A stretch of DNA of 64,000 nucleotides from positions 2,121,102,024 through 2,121,166,023 of the forward strand of contig OY728122.1 in the NCBI GenBank assembly GCA_963277665.1, read 5' to 3'. This document shows, one piece after another, positions 47,691-59,639 of the stretch. Position 1 is the first letter of the stretch; each line of letters begins with the position of its first letter. The notes beneath the pieces were generated by a model. That model saw only the letters and a list, made by a program, of their open reading frames with translations. It did not search any database and had not been told where the DNA came from. The translations under genes and the position numbers were made by a program. Source of the DNA: Viscum album (taxonomy: Eukaryota; Streptophyta; Magnoliopsida; Santalales; Viscaceae).

Positions 47691-48732
47691 CACTTTTCTA
47701 CTTATAATCTGGATTCTTGGCATCATTCATATCTCTCTTTGGGAAAAAATTTACATAATCAACCATCTCACCACATTTAAAACAATTTACAGATTACTTA
47801 TCCAGATTAGTCTTAGGATCATTTTCATTACAATATTTGGCCATATGTACAAAATTACCACATTGAAATCTCTTCCCATTTTTGGTAAGGCATACCCCAC
47901 ATTGCGTTTTTCCACACTTTTCACAAACATGAAACTGGAATTTCTTACCATCAAATTTTATTGATTGATTATTATCCATCACTTTACATTTGGACCTCTT
48001 CATCTCCTAGTTTTCAAAGTGCAAGTGATCATCAGAAAACTCCATCTCTACCCTCACAACAAATCAAACAAGTTTCTCATAACTTTTTAATTCAAGGGAG
48101 GCATATTCCTTTCAATACGATGGATTTAATCCTATGTAAAATCATATTATTTTTCTATCAAGATCTAGAAAATGATTTGGAGTATACCTCACCAATCAGG
48201 TGTAGTTTTCTTCATACATAACCACTGAATCTTCATACTTTTTCTTCAATTCAAGGAATCGCTTCTCCATCCTATGTCTAACTACCTTAGGAGAATATTT
48301 TTCTATGAAAAGAATTTTAAATTCATCCCACTCCAAGACATAAATATCCTCTCTATCACTAATATTCTTGACCATTCACCACTATTGATCATCTTATCCT
48401 TCAAAAAATTAAATGGAAAGACTTAACTTTTGATTATCTGAATATCCCATAACATCAAATATCTTTTCATGGGATTTAATCCATCCTTCATCCACTTCTG
48501 GGTTAGAAGATCCATTGAAAACAAGAGGGTGTAGTCTCATAAAATGTTCCACTATCATCATGTTCCTTTGTGGCTCCTCTGGTGGTTTTCTTACATGGAT
48601 TACAATAAAATTTATTTGAAGTTTCATCTAATCTATTAATTTCACAAAAATCTTGGTTCGAATTCCAACCATTCTAGGTTATAGATTCGGAAGGATATCG
48701 TTCTTTTGGTGTAACTCCACTTTAGCATCCAT
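47691..48732 (-). pseudogene. gag: CHR-B gag with zinc knuckle
   Basis: The start codon is taken at 48,732 (MDAKVELHQKND), about 155 bases after the PBS. Pieces include SGTFYETTPSC and the open piece 48,627-48,409. The C-terminal piece 48,003-47,794 contains VCEKCGKTQCGVC, then FQCGNFVHMAKYC, a CCHC knuckle (C-x2-C... with C-G-N-F-x-H-x4-C) of the form typical for chromovirus Gag. Breaks separate the capsid part from the knuckle. Gag would bind and package element RNA. Confidence 0.8.
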
Positions 48733-48886
48733 ATTTATTTTACGAAAAACTATTATAAACAAAAATCTTCTTGTCGAAAAACATGGTAATATTTAAATTC
48801 TATTTAATTTCAAATTAACCAAATATTGAAAATAACTTTTGGTATTTTATTATCATTATCGTAATTATTAATTTTATCTTAACCAT

Positions 48887-48898
48887 CCTCTGATACCA
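48887..48898 (-). other. CHR-B primer-binding site
   Basis: The minus strand reads TGGTATCAGAGG, an exact copy of the usual initiator tRNA-Met complement, two bases after the LTR end at 48,901. Confidence 0.9.
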
Positions 48899-48900
48899 TC

Positions 48901-51452
48901 TATTAGGACCCAACCTTATTACATTACATAATCTTGAATTGAGTCAAGAACTCACTTCATTTAACATTAAGGATATTTTAAAGTTAGATATTTTAAAAAT
49001 TTGGACATAATACATTCATAACATTCTAAATTAATACAGTGTGGAAACTATAAAAATAGTATCCATTTCTTCCAAAATATAAAAATTTTCAAATAAAATA
49101 TGATTTATATGGAAAATCTTCATAACATTTAACAAGGCTTCCTTCTTTGTCTAAAACATCCTTGTAACCTCTAAAAATCATATAAAAACATGGGAGGAGA
49201 AAAAAGTATCAGTAAGGTATTTAAAAAGAAGTAAAGAACACATTATTCTATTAATATTTGTAACGTATGAAATCATTTTCAAAAAAGACATAGTTTCCAC
49301 CCAAATAAACATACTTTGTGAAAATAGAGATTCATATTATATTTATATAAAAAATATAAAACATAAATAGAACCATAATTTTATATTGGGGCATAACATA
49401 ATTATTTTTTAACCATCATGGATACATTATGGCGTAACCATCACAGTTACACATGGAGTGACAATACAACCGACCTCCAACTTAAGCATACCGAATGCAT
49501 TGGAAGGAGATATAGGTCCCAAATTTAATAAAAATAAATACCATGATCCATAACATAATCATAAAATAAAAATACTTGTATAAAAACATTTACTTAGAAT
49601 TTTGTAAAACTAGAAGTTTAAAAGAGGATTTTATAAGAAAAGTTCCTTAAAAATAAAATATAATTGATATGAGAATCAATAGAACAAAATTAATAAGTGT
49701 ATAAAAAATAAATAGACATACTAAAACATAATCATAAGAAATATGAATCAGAAAAATGATCTTAAAACCACTCAATTAATGAATTATAAGGTTAACCCAA
49801 TGAATGGAAATTAGGTTAGGAATTCCCTTACCTCAGGTTTTTCTTACATACAACATTTTTAAACGTCCTATATAATGAATAAAAGAGTGTTATTAATATT
49901 TTAAAGAAATAGTTTCATGTTTATAACAACTTATATGCTCATTTAATCACATCATTTCACCCATTAATTGTTATAATCTTGTTCCTTCCACTATTTTGGG
50001 TTCATTTTTTACTGGATTTCCATGGACGATTTGTATTTAATTTTCTTGTGGTATGGAAATAAAATTCCAGAAGTGGAATGAAATGGTATTAATGAGTTTC
50101 CAAAATGTATAATGATTATAGAAATCAGTTTTTATCATATATGATGATGAATCATTAGATGAAACATCAAGAAAATGTGTTTCGATCATTTTTGGTTGTT
50201 CCTCAATAATCATGAACATGTTTCATTATGTAATATAATTTAGTTCATAGAAGATCACTCCATAACATAAAATAAGCTTCATAATAAAAATTAAATTCCA
50301 TTTCATAAATTAAAATGGTTTTAAAAATTGTTTTAAAGGATGTAATGGAAATTTCAAACACATCGTTCGTGATTTTGGTAAACGACACATCACGAATGGT
50401 GACTTTATAAAAGTGGGAGGAGATGAACTATGTTGAGAAATTTATTCAAAACATATGATAAAATATAAAATATATAAGACTCTATAACTTTAAAACCTCT
50501 TGGATAATTGGAATAGAAAAAAAAATAATAAAATAAAAGGGATTTAAAACAAAACCCAAGAATAAGAATGTGGATTTTTACCTCTTGATCTCTTCTCATA
50601 GAGATCTTCCTTAAGGCCATTGGTTTTGGACTTTCAGTGAGACCCGCTGGTCTTGGATATGGGTAATATCCTCAGATATTTAATTTTTAATAACCTAGAT
50701 AATTCTCAATTCTTGAGAGGTGTGAGATTAAGAGGGGAATGAGGGTGGTATTTATAGTGGAGGTGAGGAGGGGTTTTACATTATTTTAATCTTTTGTTTA
50801 AAATTTTTGCTCAAGACTATGAATAGTATTGATTAATGTGACCCAAAAAGTAATATGTTCATGTTAGTTTGAACCATGTGGGATTATATCAGCAATGATG
50901 TCAAAAATAGTGTATTTAACTGATAATTTGAATATATAGTATTTTACCGCAATTCACTATTCATCAAAATCATGAATTTCAGAAAAATCGCATAAATTCA
51001 CCTTAATAATTTTTCAACGTGTAGAATTAAAAAATGAACTCCATTTTAAGAAAAAAAAATCTTGAAAATATAATTAGTTTACTTTTTTAATTAAATTATA
51101 ATTTATTCCAAAAAACAATTTCAAATCTATAACTATTTTTTAAAACATTGAAAAATTAATCAACATCTCATTATCTTATAACCATAAGAAAATAAAATAA
51201 TAACAAAATATACTATCCATTAGGGTCATATTACTATTCTATTACTATTAAAAATGTTATATTTTTATTCACCAAAAATCAAGTTGTCTCTATGAAACTT
51301 TAAATAACTTACTGATCACAACCGTAGATGACTGTTTTTTGAAATTAAAATCATAGAAGCGGACAAATTATGTTTAAAGTCTAGTTATAAATATATACTT
51401 AAAACAAATTTTCATTAATTTTCAATTTATTGTTAAAATCCTGGGGTTTAAT
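48901..51452 (-). repeat. CHR-B 5' LTR (2.55 kb)
   Basis: On the plus strand it begins TATTAGGACCC (terminal CA eroded to TA on the minus strand) next to the PBS. On the minus strand it starts ATTAAACCCCAGG at 51,452. It aligns with 29,108-31,720. It includes an intact TATA box at 50,749-50,756. Its U5-side part also resembles the corresponding part of the CHR-A LTR (for example CCATAACATAATCATAAAAT near 49,550 and 26,297), so CHR-A and CHR-B are related subfamilies. Confidence 0.82.
50749..50756 (-). promoter_or_regulatory. TATA box of CHR-B 5' LTR
   Basis: The minus strand reads CTATAAATACC in a GC-richer setting about 700 bp into the LTR, the expected U3-R boundary. The 3' LTR has CTATCAATACC at the same place. 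Confidence 0.6.
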
Positions 51453-52385
51453 AGTTAAATTATGTTTAATACTAATCCCACATATGTGATAAGAAGGTCG
51501 GTAAAAGAGACATTCAAATATTCCAATAAATTTTTATATCTAATTTCAACATAATTTTTTTTCCAATGATATAAATTGTATTAAATGATAAAAAAATTAA
51601 TCTAAATATAATTTTAAATTAATTAAAAGTATGATCCAATAATATAAATAAATTATACCAAAAATCAGTTTTGAAATAAAATGTAGTATTTTTCATTATT
51701 CCTTAAAATATGACATTTATCAGCCAAAAATTCAACCAAAGTAATTTTGATGTATCTTTTACAGAGAATATGTTCATTTTTCATATAGGACAAATAAAAG
51801 TGTCAAAAATTAGATTTATATTTGGTGAACCATCAAAAAGCTGTAAAAATTGCTTTTTTTTTGTAAAATACTTCTTTTATATATAAAATTGAATTTGTTC
51901 TTATATCATCTCTAGAAAACATATAAGAGGAATTTTAAACATCATATTGAATTTATATTTCATTAATATAATCCAAAAAGTGTGATTTTATTTTTTATAA
52001 ACACAATTATTCACATTTTAATAGTTTTTTCCTAAAAACAAAACCTTATTATTCAATTGGTTTTTATTTTCATTTCTAATTAATTTTCAAACCAACGAAT
52101 CATTATATAAAAATGTAAAAACAATATTTTAATAATTCAGTTAAATTTTTTCACACCATTCTAATGAATAAGAGATAACTACCACTTAAAATAATCATAT
52201 TACAATATATTATTTTTTCCAATATAACTCTGTCTTGCGTGCAATATAAAAATTTTCAGAAACCCATTATTGCATGTCAGGTACGCTATCATACGTATCC
52301 TACCTTTAAGGTAAAATTACTATCCAATTCATAAATATTAATAAATATGAAAAACTATTATTCTTTAATTACTTGGGATGTTTCA
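51453..52385 (-). repeat. CHR-A second LTR, part 2 (U3-side 0.93 kb)
   Basis: It continues the LTR interrupted at 29,107. Blocks match 11,590-12,300 of the left CHR-A LTR (TTTTTATATCTAATTTCAA at 51,530; GCATTTATATCTAATTTCAA at 11,590). It ends at the LTR start, which on the minus strand reads TGAAACATCCCAAG, a relative of TGTAAAACCCCAAG in CHR-D. Confidence 0.8.
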
Positions 52386-52401
52386 TCATTCACCCCCTTT
52401 T
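52386..52401 (-). other. CHR-A polypurine tract (right copy)
   Basis: The minus strand reads AAAAGGGGGTGAATGA directly before the LTR start. It shows that internal element DNA lies to the right of this LTR. Confidence 0.7.
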
Positions 52402-52815
52402 GAAATTTCATCCCCGCAATTTTAAAATTGTGCATGGTAATTGAGGTTTAAAATTTGAAAATTACTTCCTCAAAATCCCACATTGAAAAAAGAGTCAATA
52501 AAACCTCCACTTTAGGAGAATGAAAGTGAAGTTCAGAGGTCGCCCTAGATAAAAAATACTAGGGTTTGTAAAATAAGGATATTTAAGGGAAACTTAACCA
52601 TCAAGTTATGATGGAGAGTGATAGAAAACATTATTAAGGATACAGTTAACAATAAAAAAACAATAAATTTTCAATGGGTTAAATGGTATTTAATTTCATA
52701 GTAGGAAATGTAAATGGAAAATGTTTTTGTTTTATGATCCTTTTCATAAAGATAATTAATTCATTTAATTATTATTCTATGAACATAAGGAAATAAACTT
52801 ACTTGAAAATAAGAG
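52402..52815 (-). other. CHR-A internal 3' tail, cut by CHR-D
   Basis: On the minus strand this aligns with the tail of the CHR-D internal region just before its 3' LTR: CAATGTGGGATTTTGAGG here, TTGATGTGGGTTTTCC at 61,170. No coding remnant. It is cut at 52,816 where CHR-D starts. Confidence 0.65.
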
Positions 52816-55800
52816 TGTAAAACCCCAAGACTTCATAGTATGTTATTTCTTCAATGTAATTCAATAACTTGCGCTACACAGAACACTGAGTTTGAGCGCA
52901 CCACGACTTACCAAACTAGCTATTCAAAAGCGGTTATGAATAGTATTTTCTGCATTTTTAAATTTATATATTCCATATAAATTTTAACATCCATATTATG
53001 TGTTTCATAGACACAATATAGGAAAAAATTCGTTTTTTCAGATAAAGGAAGTGTTTTTCAGAAAATGAAATTTTATCGCCTTTTAATAGAGAACCCTTTT
53101 TAAATTTATTATTTGAAACATTTATATATTCAATTTGACAAAATAAATTTTTTCTTTAGAATCAGGACATAAACTTTTAGTTTCGATAAATTTTTGGTGT
53201 TTTTCTGAAAACATTCTTATTTGGGGGAATAACAAACAATACTAAATTTTAATTGAAAAAAACATTTTTAATAAAAATAATTTATAGTGTTCAGTTATAC
53301 ATTTGAATGATTTGTAAGTATAATTAGATTATATTTTTATCTTTTAATAAAATTTCGGACATTATAAGTAATTTCACATTTAAATTTGACATAAAAACAT
53401 GTTAATATTTTGATAGTTTTTACTTTTTAAAACCCCTCTTTTTGGTTTTGAAAGTGGGAATTAATTTTAGATTAATAAATTCAACTTTTATGTTTTGAAT
53501 TTGCTAAAATAGGCTTCATTTTTTGAATTTCTAATATCACGATTATCTTAAGTTTATTTTTTTTTTGTATTTTTCGGAAAACATTCAATTTTTGATGAAT
53601 AGTGAAAAACACTACGTTATTATTTAAAACTGACTTTTTATTTAAATAATTATTTATTTTATTTAACTTTATTTTAAGTCCAAATAGATATATAATACCT
53701 ATATAAGTTCAATTTAATATATTGCAGTCATTTTATAATAAAATTATATGTATAAAATTTTATTGATCTTTTTAACGTTTTTACCCCCTTGTAGGAGCAT
53801 TTGCAAATTTGCATAAAGCATAATTTTACCGCTACTGTGAGTTGAATTTCAAGAATATGAGAGAAACCATTGATATCAGTATGTAAAATGTGTTTCAATA
53901 AAATGAAAATAAATTTTTTGATGAATAGTATCTTTTGACATTTATTTACCACGGTTAAAAATAAATAGGGTAATTAAGGGTAAAATGATATTATAATTAC
54001 CCTTAAAAATGTCCTAATTTTATTGGATAAATGTAATTCGACCAAAAACAACCTTAGGAATAAAATATGATACTCTTTTCTCCACTTGGATTAGATTAGG
54101 ACATTTATTATTATTTTATTTAAAGAATAGTTTAAAGTGCTAAATTCAATGTTTAATAACTAAACCATTTTTAATATAGGGTTACACAGAATTTAAATTC
54201 TACTATAAATATTCATTATTTATCTAAAATGACATCCTATATAATGGTATTTTATTTATAATTTTTCGGAATTTAATAATTTAATTTATTTATGACACAA
54301 TGATGATGCAGTAATTACATTATTAATGAAATATTAAAATAATTAATATTATAAATATCCAAATAAATATAAATTGAGACTTCATAGCAATTAAAATAAT
54401 TTTATAGATTAATATTACATGTTAGGGTTGATTAGATAATTTTTTTTCAAAGTTATAAGGTTTTTATGACTTTCAAAAAAAAAACAAAATACCAAATAGT
54501 GTCAAAATTGATATAAATTAATTTTGAAAACAAATACAATATTACTGGTGGATAAAATATTCCTAAAAATATAAGGTTCAGCCCACGGTCTTAAATAATA
54601 TTATACATGTCATTAATGAACCTCATTAGGTTCTCTTGAAAGTATAGAGTATGTTTATTAACCTTATAGTGTAATAATAAAAAAAGACACGGTAAAAGTT
54701 AAACTATTTAACTAATAGTTAAATCTAATAGATGAGGTTAACATGGTAACCTAAACTTGTCAAAAACCTATTTGTTGAGATTATTTAGACCCATAACCAC
54801 ATATGGCTCTAAATAAATTCATTTTTATCCATTATAAGTCGAATATTATTGTATAATAATTTAATATTTTAATCTTTTCCTAAAGTGACCCTCACCGCTC
54901 TTAAAAAAGGGAACTTCCCCTTATTTTAAAATAACACCTCCAAAGCCATTTGTATCGTCCAAACCCTGCCCAAATATCCTCCCAACTTCCCTCAAATCAT
55001 CATATAGTCCTTACTTTGATCTTAAATCCAACATGTGGAGACTTTTTGATCAACTTAAAAGGAAACACCCGAAGAAGAAGTAATAATTTCACCACCCTCT
55101 TCCAAGTTCTTTTCTTCTTCCACTTTCTCTTTCTTTGTTGTTTCCATACCAAAATAATAACTCCAGTAACTTTTAGATACTGTGATTTTATTATAAATAT
55201 GGTACAACCATATTCATTATTCAGTCCATCCTATGAATTATAATGTCCACATGCATGTGTACGTATGGTTTACCGTCTCCACGCGGGGGTGTAATTTGTT
55301 ATTCAAAACTATGGTATTTGGATGAATATAATGATGATTAATATGTATATAAATAATGAAAAAATCATGCTATTTTATTGGTAAATTTTAATACCATCCA
55401 ATTTCATTCCTTTTAATCATTAAGGAAATGACATCGTCGCTCGTGTGTACATACAACTTATCGTGTCCACGACGCGATGCAATTCATTTCGACATTCACC
55501 ATTCAACGATAATTATAAAAACATTTATTATTATTAAGTATGTATTACATTAAATAATTAGTCTACTTAATATATATATATATATATATTTATGTATGTA
55601 CTTACATATATCTTATTCACTTACTTCCATCAATACGATATGAAAATGGAAACTACTTTTATGCGTATGTACGACCAACCGTCTTCATAAACGGTGTTTT
55701 CCATTTCATATATCTATCTACTATACATATTTATATTCTAAATATATATGATATATATATCATGTGTTATAATATGGATGTACGTAAATCTTGATCTAAA

Positions 55801-57288
55801 TGATAGGATCAAGAATAACATGTTAAAACATGTATGATAAAGAATGCAATTATTACCCAAAATGTTAATTTAACAAGAAAAATCATTATTAAATGTGTAG
55901 TATAATGCCATAAATGAATCATATATGATATAATAAATATGAATATGGTTCTGGTATAATTTCATAACATACTATGGTCATTTTAGAGGAGGTTAAGTGT
56001 ACCCTCGACCAAAGGAACGTGCAAAGTTAGGGTTAATTCATCAATCTCATTATTATCCGGGATTTTTATGAGTTTGTATTTACTGGGACATATTTATCAT
56101 CAATGTCCTTATTTCATTGATTTTTTTTTCAAAATGAGTCTTTTAAGGTTTTATGGAAGGGTCTATCTAACTATATCAACATTTTAAATGTTTTAAATAT
56201 TTATTTTTCTAAATATTTTTTATTAATGTCCATGTTTTCAAAATGATTTTAAGGATTTATTTATATAGACCTCATTTTTTTAAATGTTAATTCTTTTCAA
56301 AGTTTCAAAGTGGTATGGGACACCTTGATTTAAAAATGTCTTTAAATTTCTTCCTTTCTAAATTATCTGACATTTAAATTATTTTTAAAAAAGAAAGATA
56401 TTTTTCTCAAATAGTTTTGATTTATTATATGTCAAAATCTTTTGATGGATTTTACACTTGTTTGTTGTTGATTCATTATGATACAAATATTACATACTAT
56501 ATTGAATTTTTTGTGATATGTTTGACTTTGGATGTGTTATTTTTATACCATTCATGGTTTATAGTTATAGTATTAACATTTCGTATGCTAGTTTTAATAT
56601 GAATATTTATGTTATGTTTCATCCTTTCATATGAGGAATGCATTGGACTTAGTAAGTTATGGGTGGAGCCTGCTATAACTCCTCTATGCATCGGTAGGTC
56701 TCATGAGACAAAATAGTTTCTTGACACAAGGCCTTGAAAAAATCTTATTTGTAGTATTGGTACAAGGCCTTGACTATGCAGTTATGAAGTCTGGCATTAT
56801 GCATTCCATCATTATGAAATTGACTATTGATATTGCATGTGATTATGCAACATGTAGAATGTCTATGTGAATAAACAAATGGATTATTTGATTTATATTG
56901 GACATATTATGCATAAGATTAAGTTTAAAAGGCTTGTGTTTTAGTATAATAAATTTCCTTAAATGTTAATGCCTATTTATGAAAGTTTCTATTATATTGT
57001 TTTCTGTATTGAGCATATAAGCTCACCCCTCTCTTATGTTATATTTTCCCATGATTCCAAGAAGTCTATTATTATTGATAAGTAGGGATAAGCTTGGAGA
57101 TTAATGATATTCTCAAAGGATAATTTTTATTGTGTTTTATTTTCTAATGTGTAATGTAACATTCATGTATGTAATCTATTTTCCCAGACTGAAAAATAGA
57201 TCTATCATTCGGTAATTGATTAATTGTAATCATGACAATGATTTAAAACAATGAAAAGACTCTAGGTAACTGGGGTCAGTGTGTTACA
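52816..57288 (+). repeat. CHR-D 5' LTR (4.47 kb)
   Basis: It matches 61,270-64,000 base for base over long stretches (ATAACTTRCGCTACAC at 52,865 and 61,317). It starts TGTAAAACCCC and ends CAGTGTGTTACA, next to the PBS. It includes three repeat modules (55,252-55,694) and an AT run at about 55,570. ORFs inside (for example 54,950-55,243) have no recognisable product. Confidence 0.88.
55252..55694 (+). repeat. Three repeat modules in the CHR-D 5' LTR
   Basis: Cores start at about 55,252 (TGTGTACGTATGGTTTACCG), 55,439 (TGTGTACATACAACTTATCG) and 55,660 (GCGTATGTACGACCAACCG), spaced 187 and 221 bp. Each is followed by a TCTCCACG or similar block and a CG-containing GTGTAATT or GATGCAATT. Confidence 0.75.
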
Positions 57289-57290
57289 GT

Positions 57291-57302
57291 TGGTATCAGA
57301 GG
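57291..57302 (+). other. CHR-D primer-binding site
   Basis: TGGTATCAGAGG, exact initiator tRNA-Met complement, two bases after the LTR end. Confidence 0.92.
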
Positions 57303-57786
57303 AAGTTTAGAAACAACCTTGGGAATAGATTTAGATAATATTTTATTAGAGAACATATCCCTAATATAGACTTTTAGGATTAGAATAGATGATCTCGCTA
57401 CAACATTGGTAATGTAGTAATTTTGTGTATTTTCCAAGAAATACATCCCTGTCTGGAAATGAGCTGGTAGAGGCAGCTCTGGCACAAATGTACCTAGGAG
57501 TGAAAACTCTGGCAAAGTGTTTTGGGCTTGACCCTGGTATCTTGGTACACGAAAATGGGCCTTTATGCACTCATGTTTACAAAAATCCCAGGGGATTTTC
57601 TTAGAATAATTCAAATTTTAATTACAAGCCATTATCAAGGATTTATGAGTAAATATTTTCTCAAATAAAACTTTTTATGATTATAGATTATATGCATAAT
57701 ATTTTCAATTTACGTTAGGTATTTTACATGTTTGGAATTATTCATTGAGATTAATAAACTAACATAGTGTATGTCATTGTATAGAA
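57303..57786 (+). other. CHR-D leader
   Basis: A 5' untranslated stretch of nearly 0.5 kb before the gag ATG. Minus-strand ORFs here (57,276-57,614) are not supported by any family. Confidence 0.5.
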
Positions 57787-58371
57787 ATGGCGCCTAGTAG
57801 AAGGAATGAGAATTTCAACAATACACATTATCAAAAGATTAAGAAGGATCATATCATTATTGGTATTAAGCCAACATTTAAAAGGGAAATAATCTCCCAT
57901 GTATTCTCATCATATGAAGAAATAGTATCTTGTGTTAATAAGATAGGTAATGAATTTTATGAGTCCTATGGATTTGAAGGTAAGTAAGAGAAGAAAATGA
58001 TGGAAGATAGAAAGATGGATAAAGGGAAGAGGCGAAAGAAGGATTTTCCCATATGTGATAACTGTTGAAAGAATCACTTTGTTAAATTTTTGAAAGGAAT
58101 GAGAGTTTGTTATAAGTGTGGAGAAAAAGGACACAAAGTACGTGATGTAAAGGGTAAGAAAAAGGTTCCAAATGTACAATGCTTCATCTGCTTGGAGTTG
58201 GGACACTACACGAATCAATGCCCATATCATCAGAGTATACCCCAAAATTTGCTATTGGATAATAATAAAGTTATGAATCTACCAAATATGAAGAGTAATT
58301 ATTATATTTCTTATGTTGTTATTAATGTATTGTGTCATTTGACTATTGTATTAGTGATGTACATTTTATAA
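57787..58371 (+). pseudogene. gag: CHR-D gag remnant with zinc knuckles
   Basis: An ATG at 57,787 opens MAPSRRNENFNN, 484 bases after the PBS. FKREIISHVFSSYEEIVSCV resembles the end of the capsid domain (L...I...SYEEAV). A basic stretch follows (RKMDKGKRRKKDF), then three knuckle-like motifs: CDNC with a stop after it, CYKCGEKGHKVRDV with the last Cys lost, and CFICLELGHYTNQC, which is complete. The capsid part before residue 20 looks short, so the gene may be N-terminally reduced. Gag alone could let RNA enter particles made with a partner's Pol. Two stops (57,988 and about 58,068) break it. Confidence 0.72.
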
Positions 58372-59193
58372 GAATTATAGAGTACATAAGGATTGTACTG
58401 TAGTACTATTTCATTAAGGACTTGAGATTGTGTGGTACTGAGAAAAGTGACTCAATCATAGGTTAATTTTTTTTAAAAATATATGGTTGATAGAAAGATA
58501 AATAATAATATTGGTCAAATACCGAGGTGGTAGTTTTGGAATAATATATTATTTATTTGTATATATTATATTGGATATTCTTAACTACATTGAAACTGAT
58601 TAATGATTTGTATATTCCATCATTGTTGGAGTTTACAAAATTTTTGGATAGAAAGAGTATATCTAGTATACTATAAGGAAGAAGGGAGATTGAATGTAAT
58701 CAATAAGGTTTTATGGAAATTTAGGGTGTTACAATGTTTTAAAAGAATACATGATAAAGGTATTCACATGTTATTACGTGGAAAAAAGATTCTTCATTGT
58801 GTTGACCTTCCTTATAAATTTTGGACTATGAGTTTGGATAAAAGTATTTTGGATAAGTCTAATGATTTGAATTGAGAAAGTTTGACGTTGGATACAATTG
58901 TTAAGGTTAAATCATTTCTTGATATTATTTTGGGATTGTCAGAAAATGGACAAACCGGTGGTCGGGCGACTACCCGTCATGTTCGGCAAGCCCAAAAGAA
59001 TTGAAACCACAACTGAAGGGCGATAAAGGTGGATCAACTACCACTAGCCTACATGATTTCATGCTTTGTATAGTGTAGTTTTATATATGGTTTGACAAAT
59101 TAATTATAAACTCATTTTTTTGGAACCCTATAGGATTAGGATAAATAAAATATTTTTGAATTATAATATCTTTTGGAGTGAAAGATGAGTCTG
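58372..59193 (+). other. CHR-D internal DNA without recognisable pol
   Basis: Contains an unassigned 90-codon plus-strand ORF (58,603-58,875) that matches no retrotransposon domain I know, and a GC-rich island at about 58,945-59,045 (ACCGGTGGTCGGGCGACTAC). No protease, RT or integrase block in any frame. Confidence 0.5.
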
Positions 59194-59639
59194 TGTTGGG
59201 AATTATTTGAAGGATGAAACTCTACCTGTCATGTATATATGATGGGAAAAAGTACCTCATGTTTTTATTGAATAATTTTTGAGGTGATTGTGTTTGTTGA
59301 CAAAGTGGACATCAGTGTTGTAATTGTTGACAAAGCAAACCATGACATACAAATTTGTTGACAAAGGGGATTTCATGGTGGAATTTCGAGTTTTTGGGCT
59401 ATGGTTAATGATCCATGTTTGATTAAAGAACGTTGGAAAAGGAATGGATGATCTGGGGGCGGTATAAAAATAGCAGATATAAGGTGGTGCCGTTTTGGGC
59501 CATAAAATCGACAAAAGGAGAAAGTGGTTTTGGAAAAGACACTTGCACGCCGTTGAATTAAAGGAAAGGAAACTTGCGCTCCATATGTTTTTGAAGACCA
59601 TAACATCAAAATATGGAAAAGGGAAAAGGGGTGCCCAAG

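Larger units (their letters stand above)
29108..51452 (-). mobile_element. CHR-B: chromovirus, minus strand, split by CHR-C
   Basis: On the minus strand: 5' LTR (48,901-51,452), PBS, gag, PR, RT, RNase H, integrase, then, after the CHR-C insertion (31,993-44,511), the integrase tail and chromodomain to 31,761, and the 3' LTR (29,108-31,720). It is inserted in the second CHR-A LTR. Without CHR-C its own length would be about 9.8 kb, with an internal region of about 4.65 kb. LTRs are 2.55 and 2.61 kb and readily alignable. The target-site duplication is not clear: GGTAA on the left, AGTTA on the right. Confidence 0.85.

Noticed and set aside
54950..55243. Plus-strand ORF of 97 codons in CHR-D LTR
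   Set aside because: The homologous place in the 3' LTR (63,400-63,650) is not open in that frame; no recognisable domain.
57291..57302. tRNA gene fragments at the TGGTATCAGAG sites
   Set aside because: Only the 12-base primer-binding complement is present; no cloverleaf around any of them.
57276..57614. Minus-strand ORFs of 112 and 69 codons over the CHR-D PBS
   Set aside because: They overlap the LTR end and PBS on the opposite strand and match nothing.
58603..58875. Plus-strand 90-codon ORF as a host gene
   Set aside because: Inside CHR-D internal DNA, no recognisable domain, ordinary length for chance; mentioned only as unassigned.
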